Of a DNA stretch of 64,000 nt, positions 34,130-43,374 are shown in pieces (the stretch's first letter is position 1; every line of letters starts with the position of its first letter). The stretch comes from Bin87 sp965203855 (lineage in GTDB: Bacteria; Chloroflexota; Dehalococcoidia; Lucifugimonadales; UBA3495). The notes under the pieces are model-generated. The model saw nothing but the letters and a program-made list of their open reading frames with translations, was not told the DNA's origin and made no database searches. The DNA lies in assembly GCA_965203855.1 (NCBI GenBank), contig CBDBDN010000006.1, forward strand, positions 62,001-126,000. Direction: 5' to 3'. A program made the translations under genes and the position numbers.

Positions 34130-35152
34130 ATGACCAGTGCCACTAAAAACCCCCTCTCCGCTGCCGGGCTGTACCAGTATCACGACGTCATTGGGCTGCT
34201 TTCGGGCGGCGGGCCGGGGTTCAGCGGGCCGGTGGCGCTGGCCTTAGGGCCGGATGACGGCCTGCTGTATGTTGCCAGCCGCGCCAATCCTAACCAGCCG
34301 GAGGCGGTGCGGGTTACCCGCTGCACCATTGACGGCGACTATGTGGGCGAGTTCGGCGGCTGGGGCGAAGCGCCGGGGCAGTTTATCTGGGTAACGGCCA
34401 TCGCTTTCGGCCCGGACGGCAACTTGTACCTGGCCGACGAAAACACGCACCGCATCAGCGTGTTCACGCCGGAGGGCGCGTTCTTGCGCTGCTGGGGGGA
34501 GTTCGGCGCCGCGCCGGGGCAGCTGAACCGTCCGTCCGGCATCGCCTTTGCGCCGGACGGCGCCCTGCTGGTAGTGGATTCGCTGAATCATAGGGTACAA
34601 CGGCTTGACGCGGCCGGCGCTTTGCTGTCGTCCTGGGGAGAGTTTGGCGGCGGGCCGGGGCAGTTCAATATGCCTTGGGGCATCGCGGTTGACGGCGCCG
34701 GGGTCGTTTATGTATCGGACTGGCGCAACGACCGGGTGCAGAAATTTGACGCTGCCGGCCGTTTTATAGCTGCTTTTGACGGGCAAGGATCCGACGGGCG
34801 GAACGGCGCCGACGGGGGGAATGGCGGCGACGGGTTTGCGCGCCCCAACGGGCTGGCTGTGGATACTGCCGGCCGCCTGTATGTATGCGACTGGCAGAAT
34901 GACCGGGTGCAGATACTGGACGCATCCGGCCAGGTAATTGACAGCCTTATCGGACACTCCGGCACTTCCAAATGGGCGCGCACTTTTCTGGACGCCAACC
35001 CCGATATTGAGGAAAAACTGGACGCCGCCACGCAGAACATTGAGCTGAAACGCCGCTTTTACCGTCCGACCGCAGTAGCCGTAAGCAACGACGGCCTGGT
35101 GTTTGCAGCCGACTGCTACCGCCACCGGGTGCAGATTTACCGGCGGCTGTGA
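34130..35152 (+). CDS. NHL repeat beta-propeller protein
   Basis: A 340-residue NHL protein: at least five blades of the type GQF..P-GIA-D-G-LYVADxxNxRVQ. The blade signatures are, for example, NLYLADENTHRISVF, LLVVDSLNHRVQRLD and RLYVCDWQNDRVQIL. There is a glycine-rich insert of the type GRNGADGGNGGDG. NHL propellers bind proteins or RNA; no signal peptide is seen. AAGGATGACTT precedes the ATG, and the gene follows the last one by 9 bases. Confidence 0.88.
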   Translation: MTSATKNPLSAAGLYQYHDVIGLLSGGGPGFSGPVALALGPDDGLLYVASRANPNQPEAVRVTRCTIDGDYVGEFGGWGEAPGQFIWVTAIAFGPDGNLYLADENTHRISVFTPEGAFLRCWGEFGAAPGQLNRPSGIAFAPDGALLVVDSLNHRVQRLDAAGALLSSWGEFGGGPGQFNMPWGIAVDGAGVVYVSDWRNDRVQKFDAAGRFIAAFDGQGSDGRNGADGGNGGDGFARPNGLAVDTAGRLYVCDWQNDRVQILDASGQVIDSLIGHSGTSKWARTFLDANPDIEEKLDAATQNIELKRRFYRPTAVAVSNDGLVFAADCYRHRVQIYRRL

Positions 35153-35193
35153 TATGCTGTAGGGCAAGCAATCGGCAAGGAGAACGCACTGAT

Positions 35194-35550
35194 ATGGCTG
35201 CCATCGCAACCGACCATACGCATCCGCCGCATTTGCAGTGGAGCGCCGGCAACATACTGGCCGCTATCGGCATTGCCATCGTCGCTATGGGCATCATCAT
35301 CGCCCTGACGCTCAACGGGATTGGCAACAGCCGTATTGACGCCCTGAACACGCGCGTTGACAGCGTGCAAGACCGGCTGCATACCATCCGGGACACGCAG
35401 TTGGATATGCAAACCGAAATTATGGTAATCCAGGAGGATGTGGCCATCTTGAAGCAGGATGTAGCCGTGATGAAGCATGACATTGCTGTGATTCAGCAGA
35501 ATATGACCGCCATCGTGGCAGCGTTGGAGCGCATTGAAGCGGCGCAATAA
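35194..35550 (+). CDS. Small membrane protein with coiled-coil tail
   Basis: The 118-residue protein has a single hydrophobic span (about 20-42) and a long helical tail with repeated Asp/Val heptads (EIMVIQEDVAILKQDVAVMKH). It probably forms a coiled coil outside or inside the membrane. AAGGAG precedes the ATG at 35194. No family recognised. Confidence 0.6.
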   Translation: MAAIATDHTHPPHLQWSAGNILAAIGIAIVAMGIIIALTLNGIGNSRIDALNTRVDSVQDRLHTIRDTQLDMQTEIMVIQEDVAILKQDVAVMKHDIAVIQQNMTAIVAALERIEAAQ

Positions 35551-35611
35551 TGACAGCCGGCCGGCGTCGTCCGTGTGTCCCGACGGACGGCATCGATTAA
35601 AGGGGGATACG

Positions 35612-36031
35612 ATGAGCAGCGGCAAGACGGCAACGCAGCAAGTTGGCTCTACCATCCTGGTCGTAATGATGGAAGTTGACGCGGCCGACGACACCGTGTT
35701 CAACAAGTGGTACAACGAGGAACACCTGCCGGAACGGATGGCGATACCCGGCTACATCAGCGCGCGCCGGTTTATGCTGGATCCGCAGGATGACCAGGCC
35801 AACGGCGTACTGCGCTATCTGTGCATCTGGGAACTGGAGGACGGCAGCCCGCTGCAATCGCAGTTTTACCGGGAACAGAACGCCAAGCCTACGCCTACCA
35901 AAGAGGCCGCCGGCGCCGTAGTCAAACAGCGGGCGCGGGGCCTGTACCGGCAGATATTCCCGACGACGGGCGGCGGGTTTGACGACCGCGCCGGCTATAC
36001 CTACCCGGATGGTACGCGGATTGGGAGCTAG
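35612..36031 (+). CDS. Dimeric alpha/beta-barrel (DUF4286-like) protein
   Basis: The 139-residue protein has VVMMEVDAADDTVFNKWYNEEHLPERMAIPGYISARRF, the pattern of EthD/DUF4286-type ferredoxin-fold proteins. Such proteins are monooxygenase-like or binding proteins of unknown role. AGGGGG supports the ATG at 35612. A C-terminal aromatic and glycine-rich tail is unassigned. Confidence 0.75.
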   Translation: MSSGKTATQQVGSTILVVMMEVDAADDTVFNKWYNEEHLPERMAIPGYISARRFMLDPQDDQANGVLRYLCIWELEDGSPLQSQFYREQNAKPTPTKEAAGAVVKQRARGLYRQIFPTTGGGFDDRAGYTYPDGTRIGS

Positions 36032-36044
36032 TTACAACCGCCGA

Positions 36045-36235
36045 TTTATGTTTGGGCGCATAGGCTCCGGCGAAAGCCGGAGCGACGGGGTAGTGATGGA
36101 GCGACGGGTGGTGTTGGATAGACGGGGTAGTGCCGGGGTAACGGGGCGGTGTTAGCGGCGGGATGGTGTTGGGGTAACGGGGTGGTGTTGGAGCGACGGG
36201 GTAGTGCTGGGGTAACGGGTCGGCGTTGGAGCGCG
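36045..36235. repeat. Degenerate minisatellite
   Basis: About ten imperfect copies of a 17-20 bp unit like GGAGCGACGGGGTAGTG / GGGGTAACGGGGCGGTG between two genes. No frame of interest. Confidence 0.75.
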
Positions 36236-36239
36236 GTTT

Positions 36240-37610
36240 TCAGATACGTGTCAGCCGCAGCAGCGCGCCGATGTCGGTTTCGTCCTCGAGATGCCATAGG
36301 CGCGTCAGCAGCTCGTCAGTTTGCGCCGGGGTCAGCAGGTCGGCGCAGAGATTGCGGAACTTGGCCTCTACTTCGGCGTCCGTCATCGGATTGCGGTGGT
36401 GGCCGCGAAAGTGGGCGACCTCGGCAGAGTAGGTATTGCCGTCCCGCATCCGCAAATCCAGGTTGCACAGCATCGCTTCGGGGACGCGGCGGTTGGCTTC
36501 ATCCGATGCCTCAATACGGATGCGGCCAATCAGCTTTGCCAGAGCCGGGTCGTTGATGTATTCGTCGCCGAAATGGGACTGGTTGAGGCCGTTGTAGGTC
36601 AAGGCGATAGCGGTAGCGTAGGGCATACTGTGGTCGGCGGTTTCCCGCGTTTGGGGATGCCACTTTTCATCATCGCCGGCCATTATATCAATCGCCTTTT
36701 GCAAAGTGCGGATGTGCACCGCAGCTACCTGGTCAACCCGGAAGTCGGGAACCTGGCGGCGCGCGGCCAGGGCGGCCTCTACTACGGTTTGCGAATACAG
36801 GCCCAGGGCAAACTGCTTGATGCCGCATTCGTGAACCTTGAAAGGCTGCCCCTGGTCGCCGCCGAAAGGTTCCAGGCGGTAGGGTTCGCGGGTAACGGCG
36901 GCAAAGAAGCCGTGTTCGCCCTCAAAGACGGGGGCCGGGCCGGTAAGCCCGCGCTCCGCCAGCATTGCGGCGAACACAGCGTTGCGGCTGGCGTTGGCAT
37001 AAGCGCAGCCTTTCCAGTGCGACAAGACGCCGACCCGCGTTTGGCCCAGGGCTAGGTTGGGCGTAAGGCCCAGGTTCAGGGCCTGTTCCGTCTGCGCCGC
37101 CGACAGGCCCATGGCGCGGGCGGCGCCTACCGAACTGGCGATTGCGCCGTTGGTAACATGGTCAAAGCCGATGTATTTCAGGCTGAAAGCGTCGCCGAAC
37201 CGGCAGAACGCTTCGTAGGCAACGGCGGTGGCCGTAATCAAACGCCGCCCGCCGGCGCCGGCCAGCTCGGCGCCGGCCAGCGTAGCGGCGATGCTGTCGC
37301 TGGGATGCCCCGATTCCAGCGTGGTATAGCCGTCGTTGAAATCCAGATAGCGGATCATCACGCCGTTGGCGAAAGTAGCCAGGTCGGGGCTGCTGGCCTG
37401 GCCGCTGCCGATGATGGTAACCGGGCGGCGGCTGGACACTTCGCCGGCCAACTGCCGCGCAATCTTGCTGGGCTCGGCAGCGTAGCCGCCAACGGCGCAG
37501 CCGATGCTGTCAATAATCATCCGCTTGAGCAGATGGACGGTATCGGCCGGCAGGTCGCGGTAGTGCAGGCCGGCCGAGTAGCTGGCGACATATTCGGCGA
37601 TGGCGGGCAT
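36240..37610 (-). CDS. MmgE/PrpD family protein
   Basis: The 456-residue protein is of the MmgE/PrpD group, which includes 2-methylcitrate dehydratase. SIGCAVGGYAAEPSKIARQLA, FANGVMIRYLDFND, GHPSDSIAATLA and WKGCAYANASRNAVFAAMLA are diagnostic. The start at 37610 has GGAGG upstream. The methylcitrate pathway genes (PrpB, PrpC) are not adjacent, though a PEP-mutase-like lyase lies at 61.7 kb; the substrate is uncertain. Confidence 0.88.
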   Translation of the reverse strand: MPAIAEYVASYSAGLHYRDLPADTVHLLKRMIIDSIGCAVGGYAAEPSKIARQLAGEVSSRRPVTIIGSGQASSPDLATFANGVMIRYLDFNDGYTTLESGHPSDSIAATLAGAELAGAGGRRLITATAVAYEAFCRFGDAFSLKYIGFDHVTNGAIASSVGAARAMGLSAAQTEQALNLGLTPNLALGQTRVGVLSHWKGCAYANASRNAVFAAMLAERGLTGPAPVFEGEHGFFAAVTREPYRLEPFGGDQGQPFKVHECGIKQFALGLYSQTVVEAALAARRQVPDFRVDQVAAVHIRTLQKAIDIMAGDDEKWHPQTRETADHSMPYATAIALTYNGLNQSHFGDEYINDPALAKLIGRIRIEASDEANRRVPEAMLCNLDLRMRDGNTYSAEVAHFRGHHRNPMTDAEVEAKFRNLCADLLTPAQTDELLTRLWHLEDETDIGALLRLTRI

Positions 37611-37663
37611 AGCAAGCAGCCTCCGGGGATTTGTGGCAACGGCGGCCGGCGGTTGGGATTGCG

Positions 37664-38188
37664 CTACTGGCCGGCGCATACGGTCGGGATCATAGCGCGT
37701 ATAGTGTCGTAGGTCATGCTGCCGCTTTGAATCTGCGTGGTAAGCGAGGTTTGCGCTGCGCCAGACGCGAGCGCAATGACGGCGGCGTTGGCACCGGGAT
37801 TGGCGGTTTTCACCGAGCACTCAATAAACCGGTTCAGCGCGGTGGCATCGTCCATTGCGGCCGGGTTGGCAGCGGCGGCAGTTCCGCCGGCGGCAACTTG
37901 GGCTTGCAGTGTCGTAATAAGGGTGGCCTGCGCGTCCTTATCCTGTTGCAGCTGGTCAACCCGCGCCGTCAGCTCAAGGTTGTTTTCCTTAAGCCGCGTG
38001 ACGTCCGCAGTGAGCAATTCCAGGTTGATGAGGTTGTCCGTGCTTTGCTGCTCAACCGCATCCAGCCGCTCGATAATTTCCGTTGTCGCATCGTCGTTGC
38101 CGGCGAATATGCAGGCCATGCCGCCGACGGCAAGCAGGGCGGCGATGAGGGAAAAGGCGGTGATGCGGCGCAAATTCGGTATTCGCAT
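37664..38188 (-). CDS. Exported coiled-coil protein
   Basis: The 174-residue protein has a basic start, a hydrophobic stretch (FSLIAALLAVGGMA) with a nearby cysteine that could be a weak lipobox, then a coiled-coil segment (about 35-100) and an Ala-rich C-terminus with two cysteines. GGAGG precedes the ATG. No family recognised. Confidence 0.6.
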   Translation of the reverse strand: MRIPNLRRITAFSLIAALLAVGGMACIFAGNDDATTEIIERLDAVEQQSTDNLINLELLTADVTRLKENNLELTARVDQLQQDKDAQATLITTLQAQVAAGGTAAAANPAAMDDATALNRFIECSVKTANPGANAAVIALASGAAQTSLTTQIQSGSMTYDTIRAMIPTVCAGQ

Positions 38189-38384
38189 TCTGTAGGACCT
38201 CCATAATGGGCAACTCTAGGTTACAGGTTATTTGACTATAGCAGACCGGGATAAGGCGGCGGCTAGTTGGCGAACTGCAAATCAATGCACTTTTTGCGGA
38301 TGCGTGATGACGCTTGCAGCAGGACGGGGGGAATGCGACGCGGCGGCGGTCAATCGACGTATGCGCTGCTGCCATAAGGCGGCG

Positions 38385-38618
38385 TCATAGGCTGCTACCC
38401 CGTTCTTGCAAGAATCGTTCCAGTGCGCCGGGCGGCAGCAAATTGATGGGCCGTATCGGTTGCTCGGGGCCATCGCAGGCGCGCACCAGTATCCCGCGCG
38501 CTGCCAGCTCCTGGAACCATTCCGCGTCGGTGATGTGCTTATGCCGGCGCAGTTCGTCAACGGGCAAGTGCCGGTGCGGGCGTGGGTTTTGGCCGTTGGA
38601 TGCAGGTTCGTCAGGCAT
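38385..38618 (-). CDS. Small uncharacterised protein, tandem copy 2
   Basis: A 77-residue protein almost identical to the upstream gene: PRPHRHLPVDELRRHKHITDAEWF and a C-terminal ALERFLQERG. The ATG overlaps the end of copy 1 by 8 bases. The family is unknown. Two such copies directly after rtcB suggest a partner relationship, but nothing proves it. Confidence 0.6.
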   Translation of the reverse strand: MPDEPASNGQNPRPHRHLPVDELRRHKHITDAEWFQELAARGILVRACDGPEQPIRPINLLPPGALERFLQERGSSL

Positions 38619-38856
38619 AGTCAATCACCATTTGGCTGCCCCGTTCTTGCAAGAATCGTTCCAGCGCGCCGGGCCGGTGGGCGATGGGCCGCAGCGGTTG
38701 CTCGGGGCCATCGCAGGCGCGCACCAGTATGCCGCGCGCCTCCAGTTCTTGGAACCATTCCGCGTCGGTGATATGCTTATGCCGGCGCAGTTCGTCAACG
38801 GGCAAGTGCCGGTGCGGGCGTGGGTTTGGGCCGTTGGACGCAGTTTCGTCTGGCAT
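38611..38856 (-). CDS. Small uncharacterised protein, tandem copy 1
   Basis: An 81-residue charged helical protein (HRHLPVDELRRHKHITDAEW, GILVRACDGPEQPLRP). The ATG lies 2 bases after the rtcB stop, so its translation depends on that gene. It is not recognised. The DNA of copies 1 and 2 is a direct duplication of about 220 bp. Confidence 0.6.
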   Translation of the reverse strand: MPDETASNGPNPRPHRHLPVDELRRHKHITDAEWFQELEARGILVRACDGPEQPLRPIAHRPGALERFLQERGSQMVIDYA

Positions 38857-38858
38857 CG

Positions 38859-40040
38859 TCAGGCCCCTTTGACATTCACAATCTGGCGGAAGGTATGCAC
38901 TACTTCCACCAGGTCGGCCGACTGTTCCATCACCAGATCGACGTCTTTGTAGGCGCCGGGCAGTTCGTCCAGGAAAGCCTCGGAGCGGTTGACTTCGATG
39001 CCGACCATATCGCGGTCAAAGTCGTCCATGGTAAAGGCTTTGCGGGCCTGGCCGCGGCTCATGCGGCGGCCGGCGCCGTGGGGGGCGGTGTTGAAAGAGG
39101 CGGCGTTGCCTTTTCCGCGCACCACATAGCTGCGCGTTCCCATGGAGCCGGGGATCAGGCCCAGCTGCCCGTCTTTGGCCTCAATGGCGCCCTTGCGGGA
39201 GACCAGGATGTTCTGGCCGAAGTGATGCTCCCGCTTGGTGAAATTGTGATGGCACTGGATGCGCTCCACTTCCTCAAAATCGCCGCAGCGGTATTGCAGG
39301 ATGCGGATGATGCGCTCCATCATTTCCTCGCGGTTGAGCAGGGCGAATTCCTGCGCCCATTCCAGGTCGGCGATATAGGCGTCAAACTCCGGCGTGTCCT
39401 GCACCAGATAGGCCAGGTCGGGGTCGGGCAGGTTGATGTACCACTTTTCCATCAGCTTTTTGGCGATGCCGATGTGGTGCGTGGCGATGCGGTTGCCGAT
39501 GCCGCGCGAGCCGGAATGCAGAAAGGCCCAGGCGTAGCCGTCCTCGTCCAGCACAATTTCAATGAAGTGGTTGCCGGAGCCGAGGGAGCCGAGCTGCTTG
39601 CGCCAGTTTTTGCCGATTTTATCGTAGAACTCCAGGCGTTCCAGCTCGGCGGCTTTGGCGGCCAGCTGCTCAATGCGGGGCTTGGCGGTTTTCTTGATGC
39701 TGCGGTTGTAATGGCCGGCGCTCAACGGCACCTGATGCTCCACGGCTTTGCGGATGTCGGAGAGGTCGTCGGGCAGGTCGGCGCGTTGCAGGGGGGTTTT
39801 GACGGCAATCATACCGCAGCCGATGTCCACGCCGACGGCGGCGGGGATGATGGCGCGATGCGTGGGGATGACGGAGCCGACGGTAGCCCCCATCCCGAAA
39901 TGGCAGTCGGGCATCACGGCGACATGACGAAAGATGAACGGCATCCCGGAGAGGTTTTCAATCTGCTGCATGGCGGAGTCCTCAATCTGCTCCGCCGGCA
40001 GCCAGGACAGGACGTTGGGGCCGATGTTGAGCGGTGCCAT
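38859..40040 (-). CDS. rtcB: RNA ligase RtcB
   Basis: The 393-residue protein is a short RtcB with the conserved motifs: VMPDCHFGMGATVGSV, VDIGCGM (C75), GSGNH, LHSGSRGIGN, HHNFTKREHHF and the guanylated-histidine block PHGAGRRMSR. RtcB joins 3'-phosphate or cyclic phosphate RNA ends to 5'-OH ends using GTP and Mn, in RNA repair. AAAAGGAGG precedes the ATG at 40040. Upstream a 25-bp unit is repeated in tandem. Two small genes follow directly. Confidence 0.95.
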   Translation of the reverse strand: MAPLNIGPNVLSWLPAEQIEDSAMQQIENLSGMPFIFRHVAVMPDCHFGMGATVGSVIPTHRAIIPAAVGVDIGCGMIAVKTPLQRADLPDDLSDIRKAVEHQVPLSAGHYNRSIKKTAKPRIEQLAAKAAELERLEFYDKIGKNWRKQLGSLGSGNHFIEIVLDEDGYAWAFLHSGSRGIGNRIATHHIGIAKKLMEKWYINLPDPDLAYLVQDTPEFDAYIADLEWAQEFALLNREEMMERIIRILQYRCGDFEEVERIQCHHNFTKREHHFGQNILVSRKGAIEAKDGQLGLIPGSMGTRSYVVRGKGNAASFNTAPHGAGRRMSRGQARKAFTMDDFDRDMVGIEVNRSEAFLDELPGAYKDVDLVMEQSADLVEVVHTFRQIVNVKGA

Positions 40041-40055
40041 GGGGGATGACCTCCT

Positions 40056-40106
40056 TTTGTGGGAAATATGGGCCGTTATCGTGTGGGAAATATGGGCCGT
40101 TATCGT
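40056..40106. repeat. Tandem duplication upstream of rtcB
   Basis: TGGGAAATATGGGCCGTTATCGT is present twice in a row, 20 bases from the rtcB ATG. Confidence 0.9.
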
Positions 40107-40143
40107 AAGGACGCCTTTACTAGTATAGCGCGTCCGGCCCCTA

Positions 40144-41364
40144 TCATTGCAGCACAGCGGCGTCAATCAGTCCGTCATTGATGCCTTTTAGCAGCACAAA
40201 CGGGCGCATTAGAGGGATGGCAAAGCGGTATTGAAAGCGGCGACTATGCCCCTCTTTAATCAGAGCTGGCCCGCGGTTGCTCTTGCAGAAAGCATCCAGA
40301 TGGCGAGCGAAAGCCGGGATGTTGTAATTCCGGTTCTGGATTCTGGAGAGCGGCTCGCGCACCGCTTGCGCGTTGAAATAACCGAGGTCGTCGGTTTGAG
40401 CCATCGCGCAGGCCAACAGAACTGGCGCATACAGCGCCGACGGGTAAGCGCTGTACACTGCCGCCGAGTAGCGGTCTCTAACGCTGCGTTCCGTCATTTC
40501 CAGCGATTCCCCGATGGCGGCTTCGATATCGCTGCGCTCAACGCAATCGCGGCCTTCGCTCAAAGCCCGGCGCGCCGCATGGAGCGACAGCAGATGCGCG
40601 TAATGCGGGTAGCCCTGCGAAACGGCGGGGATGTACCATTGCACGGCGTCATCGATCCGCATTTCTACCTGGGACAGCCCGGATTTGACGATATTGGCCA
40701 GCTCGTCACGAGTCATCCGGGGCATCCGCACTTGAGTAAGGCAGCGTTCGATGGATGGATGCTCGCCAATCAGTACGCCGACATCGCTGGCGGCGCCAAC
40801 CAGTAGGAATGTCGCCGGTACGGCGTAGTCGGAGAAAGCCTTGATGGTATCGGTTAGCAGAGCAATCGTTTCATGGTCCTCCAAGCGGTCGATTTCGTCC
40901 AGGATCAACAGCCAGTTCGCAGGAACGGCGTTGAGCAAATTGAGCAGATCGGCGGGCGCCGGGTTTTCCGGGAGCCGGCTGTCCAGCGCAGCAAGCGATT
41001 GGTCGTTGGCGGGCGTGAAACCCAACTGGGGGCGGTTCTGCACCGTGGCGACCTGACTCATCAGCTTTCGCATCAAAGTGCCATAGCGGTCAGCCGTATC
41101 GCAGTTGATTTGGGCTATCACCAGATCCTGAGTTGCCATCTCGGCCAGTACCAGACGGACGAAGTTCGCCATAGAGGTCTTGCCGACCCCTCTTTCCCCG
41201 AACAGGATGCAGTGCATACCCAATTGGTTCACGGCATCCGCAATCCGGATCAGAATATCGCTGCGCCCGGAAAACAGGGTAGCGTCGCGTATCGGAGTAG
41301 CCGGCGTGAAAACGGTGCTCAGCTGTATGGCGCGAGGGTCAACGGTCTGGTTCGGCCCGGTCAT
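40144..41364 (-). CDS. AAA+ ATPase (Orc1/Cdc6-like architecture)
   Basis: The 406-residue protein has Walker A GERGVGKTS (about 57-65), Walker B WLLILDEIDRL, a sensor region VGAASDVG, and a C-terminal winged-helix-like region. FTPATPIRDATLFSGR is the typical N-terminus of Orc1/Cdc6-type or STAND-like AAA+ proteins. In bacteria such proteins are found singly; function is unknown. GGAGG supports the start at 41364. It lies 103 bases upstream of rtcB, so the two might form one unit. Confidence 0.8.
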   Translation of the reverse strand: MTGPNQTVDPRAIQLSTVFTPATPIRDATLFSGRSDILIRIADAVNQLGMHCILFGERGVGKTSMANFVRLVLAEMATQDLVIAQINCDTADRYGTLMRKLMSQVATVQNRPQLGFTPANDQSLAALDSRLPENPAPADLLNLLNAVPANWLLILDEIDRLEDHETIALLTDTIKAFSDYAVPATFLLVGAASDVGVLIGEHPSIERCLTQVRMPRMTRDELANIVKSGLSQVEMRIDDAVQWYIPAVSQGYPHYAHLLSLHAARRALSEGRDCVERSDIEAAIGESLEMTERSVRDRYSAAVYSAYPSALYAPVLLACAMAQTDDLGYFNAQAVREPLSRIQNRNYNIPAFARHLDAFCKSNRGPALIKEGHSRRFQYRFAIPLMRPFVLLKGINDGLIDAAVLQ

Positions 41365-41531
41365 TACACTGCCTCCAACGGTTAATAATCGGCACGTCGG
41401 TGACAATACTGCGTCCTACGGCGCGCGTCAACCGGCAGTATCGCATATTATCGGTTACTAATCGCCATGACGCTGCGCCAACACTGCCGCATCAGCCCGT
41501 AGCGTGCGCTGCCATAACGCCGGGGCCGGCG

Positions 41532-43322
41532 TCAGCGCACCGTTGACTGGCCTAACGGGTCTGCCCGGTTGTTGATAACCGGCGTGCGTTCCGCATTGTT
41601 ATAACCCCACACGCTAATATGCTTGTCGGCATAATCGCCGATAGCATCCGGCCAGCGGAACTTGATTACGAAATTGCCGCCGTCGACTTGGTACTGTTCG
41701 GCTACTACATCGCCGGGGTCATCCAGGTTCCAGTATGAGCCGTCGGTAAGCGGGATGAGTATTGAACCCAGTGCATCGCCGCTGCCGTCGTTGATGGTGA
41801 AATTGGCCGAACCGCCCTGCATTGCGCTGGCATCATCGGGGTTGGTCAGCGATGCGCCGTCCTGCAAATAGCCGGCGAAACTGACCAGGCCATCGTCATA
41901 AGTGGGCTTTTGCGTCCAGACCACTGCGTTATGCGAGGTAAAGGCCAGGTTGTCGTCGGGATCCCAGCGATGGGGTGCATTGAGATCGCCGCTATAATGC
42001 CGGTCGATGATGGCAGCGTGGTCGGGGAAGGCTTGGCGCACTTGCGCGACGCCGGCGCGGTAATCCTGCCGGGTCTGCGGCGTCGGCTGCGCCCGGCTGA
42101 GCTGGTACAGCCGCTGTAGGCCGGCGACAAAATCGGCTGGCGCGGCGTTTTCCTGCAATTCGCGAAACAGCTTTTCGCCCAGATAATAGTTGCAGTAAAA
42201 CTGCCCGCTATACGAGCGCGGAGCATCTCCGATTGCGCTGATGTTGACGGCGGCGCAGTCTTTCCGGCGGTTGGGGCTGGCGGTAAAGGTATGCCCCTGC
42301 TGCTCTGATGCAGTAGCGGCAATCGTATCGGCTACCCCTTCGTCAATCCATTCGGCGTTGCTGTTCCACCAGTAATGGGCTACTTCGTGAACCAGTATAT
42401 TCAGCAGCCGCTCCGGGGATTTGGTTTCGGATTCCTGTTCCAGTCCGATGGCAAAGCCGTGATTGGTGCCAGAGAACCCGCCGGTAGCAGCGCGGTCGTC
42501 CACTACGACGATGACATTATCGGTGGGCAGCGGCAGCCGCATAATGTTTTCCGCCAGCCGGACGGACTGGGCAATCAGGCCGGGCGCAACCCCGCCGGCG
42601 GCGCTGCCGGCGGGCCGCACGATGGTTACGGCAAGGTTCGGAGTGTAATCGGTTTCATAGCTCTCCTGCCGGACGCTGACCTGTCCGTCCAGATACGCGG
42701 CAACGGCATCCGGTTCGTCAACGGCGCCGGCGGCGGCAACTACCGGCGCCCATTCGTCAGTGATGCCGGACTGGTAGATGCGGCTGGCGTGCAGGGCCGA
42801 TGCGTTGCCGGCACGGAGTAGGTCGTTGACAGATTCCAGTGCGTGCCGGCTGGCGGCATCGTTGGTTTGCAGGAACGGCATTGCGACCAATGCTTTGGCA
42901 GTGGCGGCGTCCTTAACGGCGATGTAGAGGATTTCGTCAATAGCGGTCTTGTCCGCATCGTCGAGGCCGTCGTCGGCCCAGGGCAGGCGGGTGATGGCTT
43001 GATACAAGTCGGGATGGCTTTGGCGCGCCCATTGGATATTTTGCGTGTTGTATGCCAATGGCGACGTACGCGACGCGCCAGTGGGCCGAGGCGTCGCGGT
43101 CGGTGGGGGCGCGGCCAGGGCGGCAGTAGATTGTCCCGCCGGGCTATCCGCGCCGCCGTCGTTGAGGTTTGAGGCCAGCCACGCGTAGCCCGGCACATTC
43201 TCCGGGGTGCCCCGGTCAATCTGCCAATAGGCGTAGGCTGCAAATCCGATGATGGCAAGCAGCAGAACGATTGCTATGCCGCCGTAGCTACAGCCGCCAT
43301 TGCCCCGATTATAGCTTGCCAT
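41532..43322 (-). CDS. Membrane-anchored gluzincin-like metalloprotease
   Basis: A 596-residue protein. A single N-terminal membrane span (about 14-34), a proline- and threonine-rich linker, and then a zinc protease core with HEVAH (312-316) and downstream EWIDEG, in which E328 is a plausible third ligand. The spacing to E328 (11 residues) is shorter than the 18 of M1 peptidases, so the family is related but not canonical. The C-terminal beta-rich domain is unassigned. Start chosen at 43322. It would act outside the membrane. Confidence 0.7.
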   Translation of the reverse strand: MASYNRGNGGCSYGGIAIVLLLAIIGFAAYAYWQIDRGTPENVPGYAWLASNLNDGGADSPAGQSTAALAAPPPTATPRPTGASRTSPLAYNTQNIQWARQSHPDLYQAITRLPWADDGLDDADKTAIDEILYIAVKDAATAKALVAMPFLQTNDAASRHALESVNDLLRAGNASALHASRIYQSGITDEWAPVVAAAGAVDEPDAVAAYLDGQVSVRQESYETDYTPNLAVTIVRPAGSAAGGVAPGLIAQSVRLAENIMRLPLPTDNVIVVVDDRAATGGFSGTNHGFAIGLEQESETKSPERLLNILVHEVAHYWWNSNAEWIDEGVADTIAATASEQQGHTFTASPNRRKDCAAVNISAIGDAPRSYSGQFYCNYYLGEKLFRELQENAAPADFVAGLQRLYQLSRAQPTPQTRQDYRAGVAQVRQAFPDHAAIIDRHYSGDLNAPHRWDPDDNLAFTSHNAVVWTQKPTYDDGLVSFAGYLQDGASLTNPDDASAMQGGSANFTINDGSGDALGSILIPLTDGSYWNLDDPGDVVAEQYQVDGGNFVIKFRWPDAIGDYADKHISVWGYNNAERTPVINNRADPLGQSTVR

Positions 43323-43374
43323 CAATATCATTCCCGGCAACGCCGGCATTACGCCGATGCGCCGTCGTTGCTAA

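Noticed and set aside
38820..40049. 409-codon frame on the plus strand
   Set aside because: Antisense to rtcB; composition biased to Val, Gly and Ala and without motifs.
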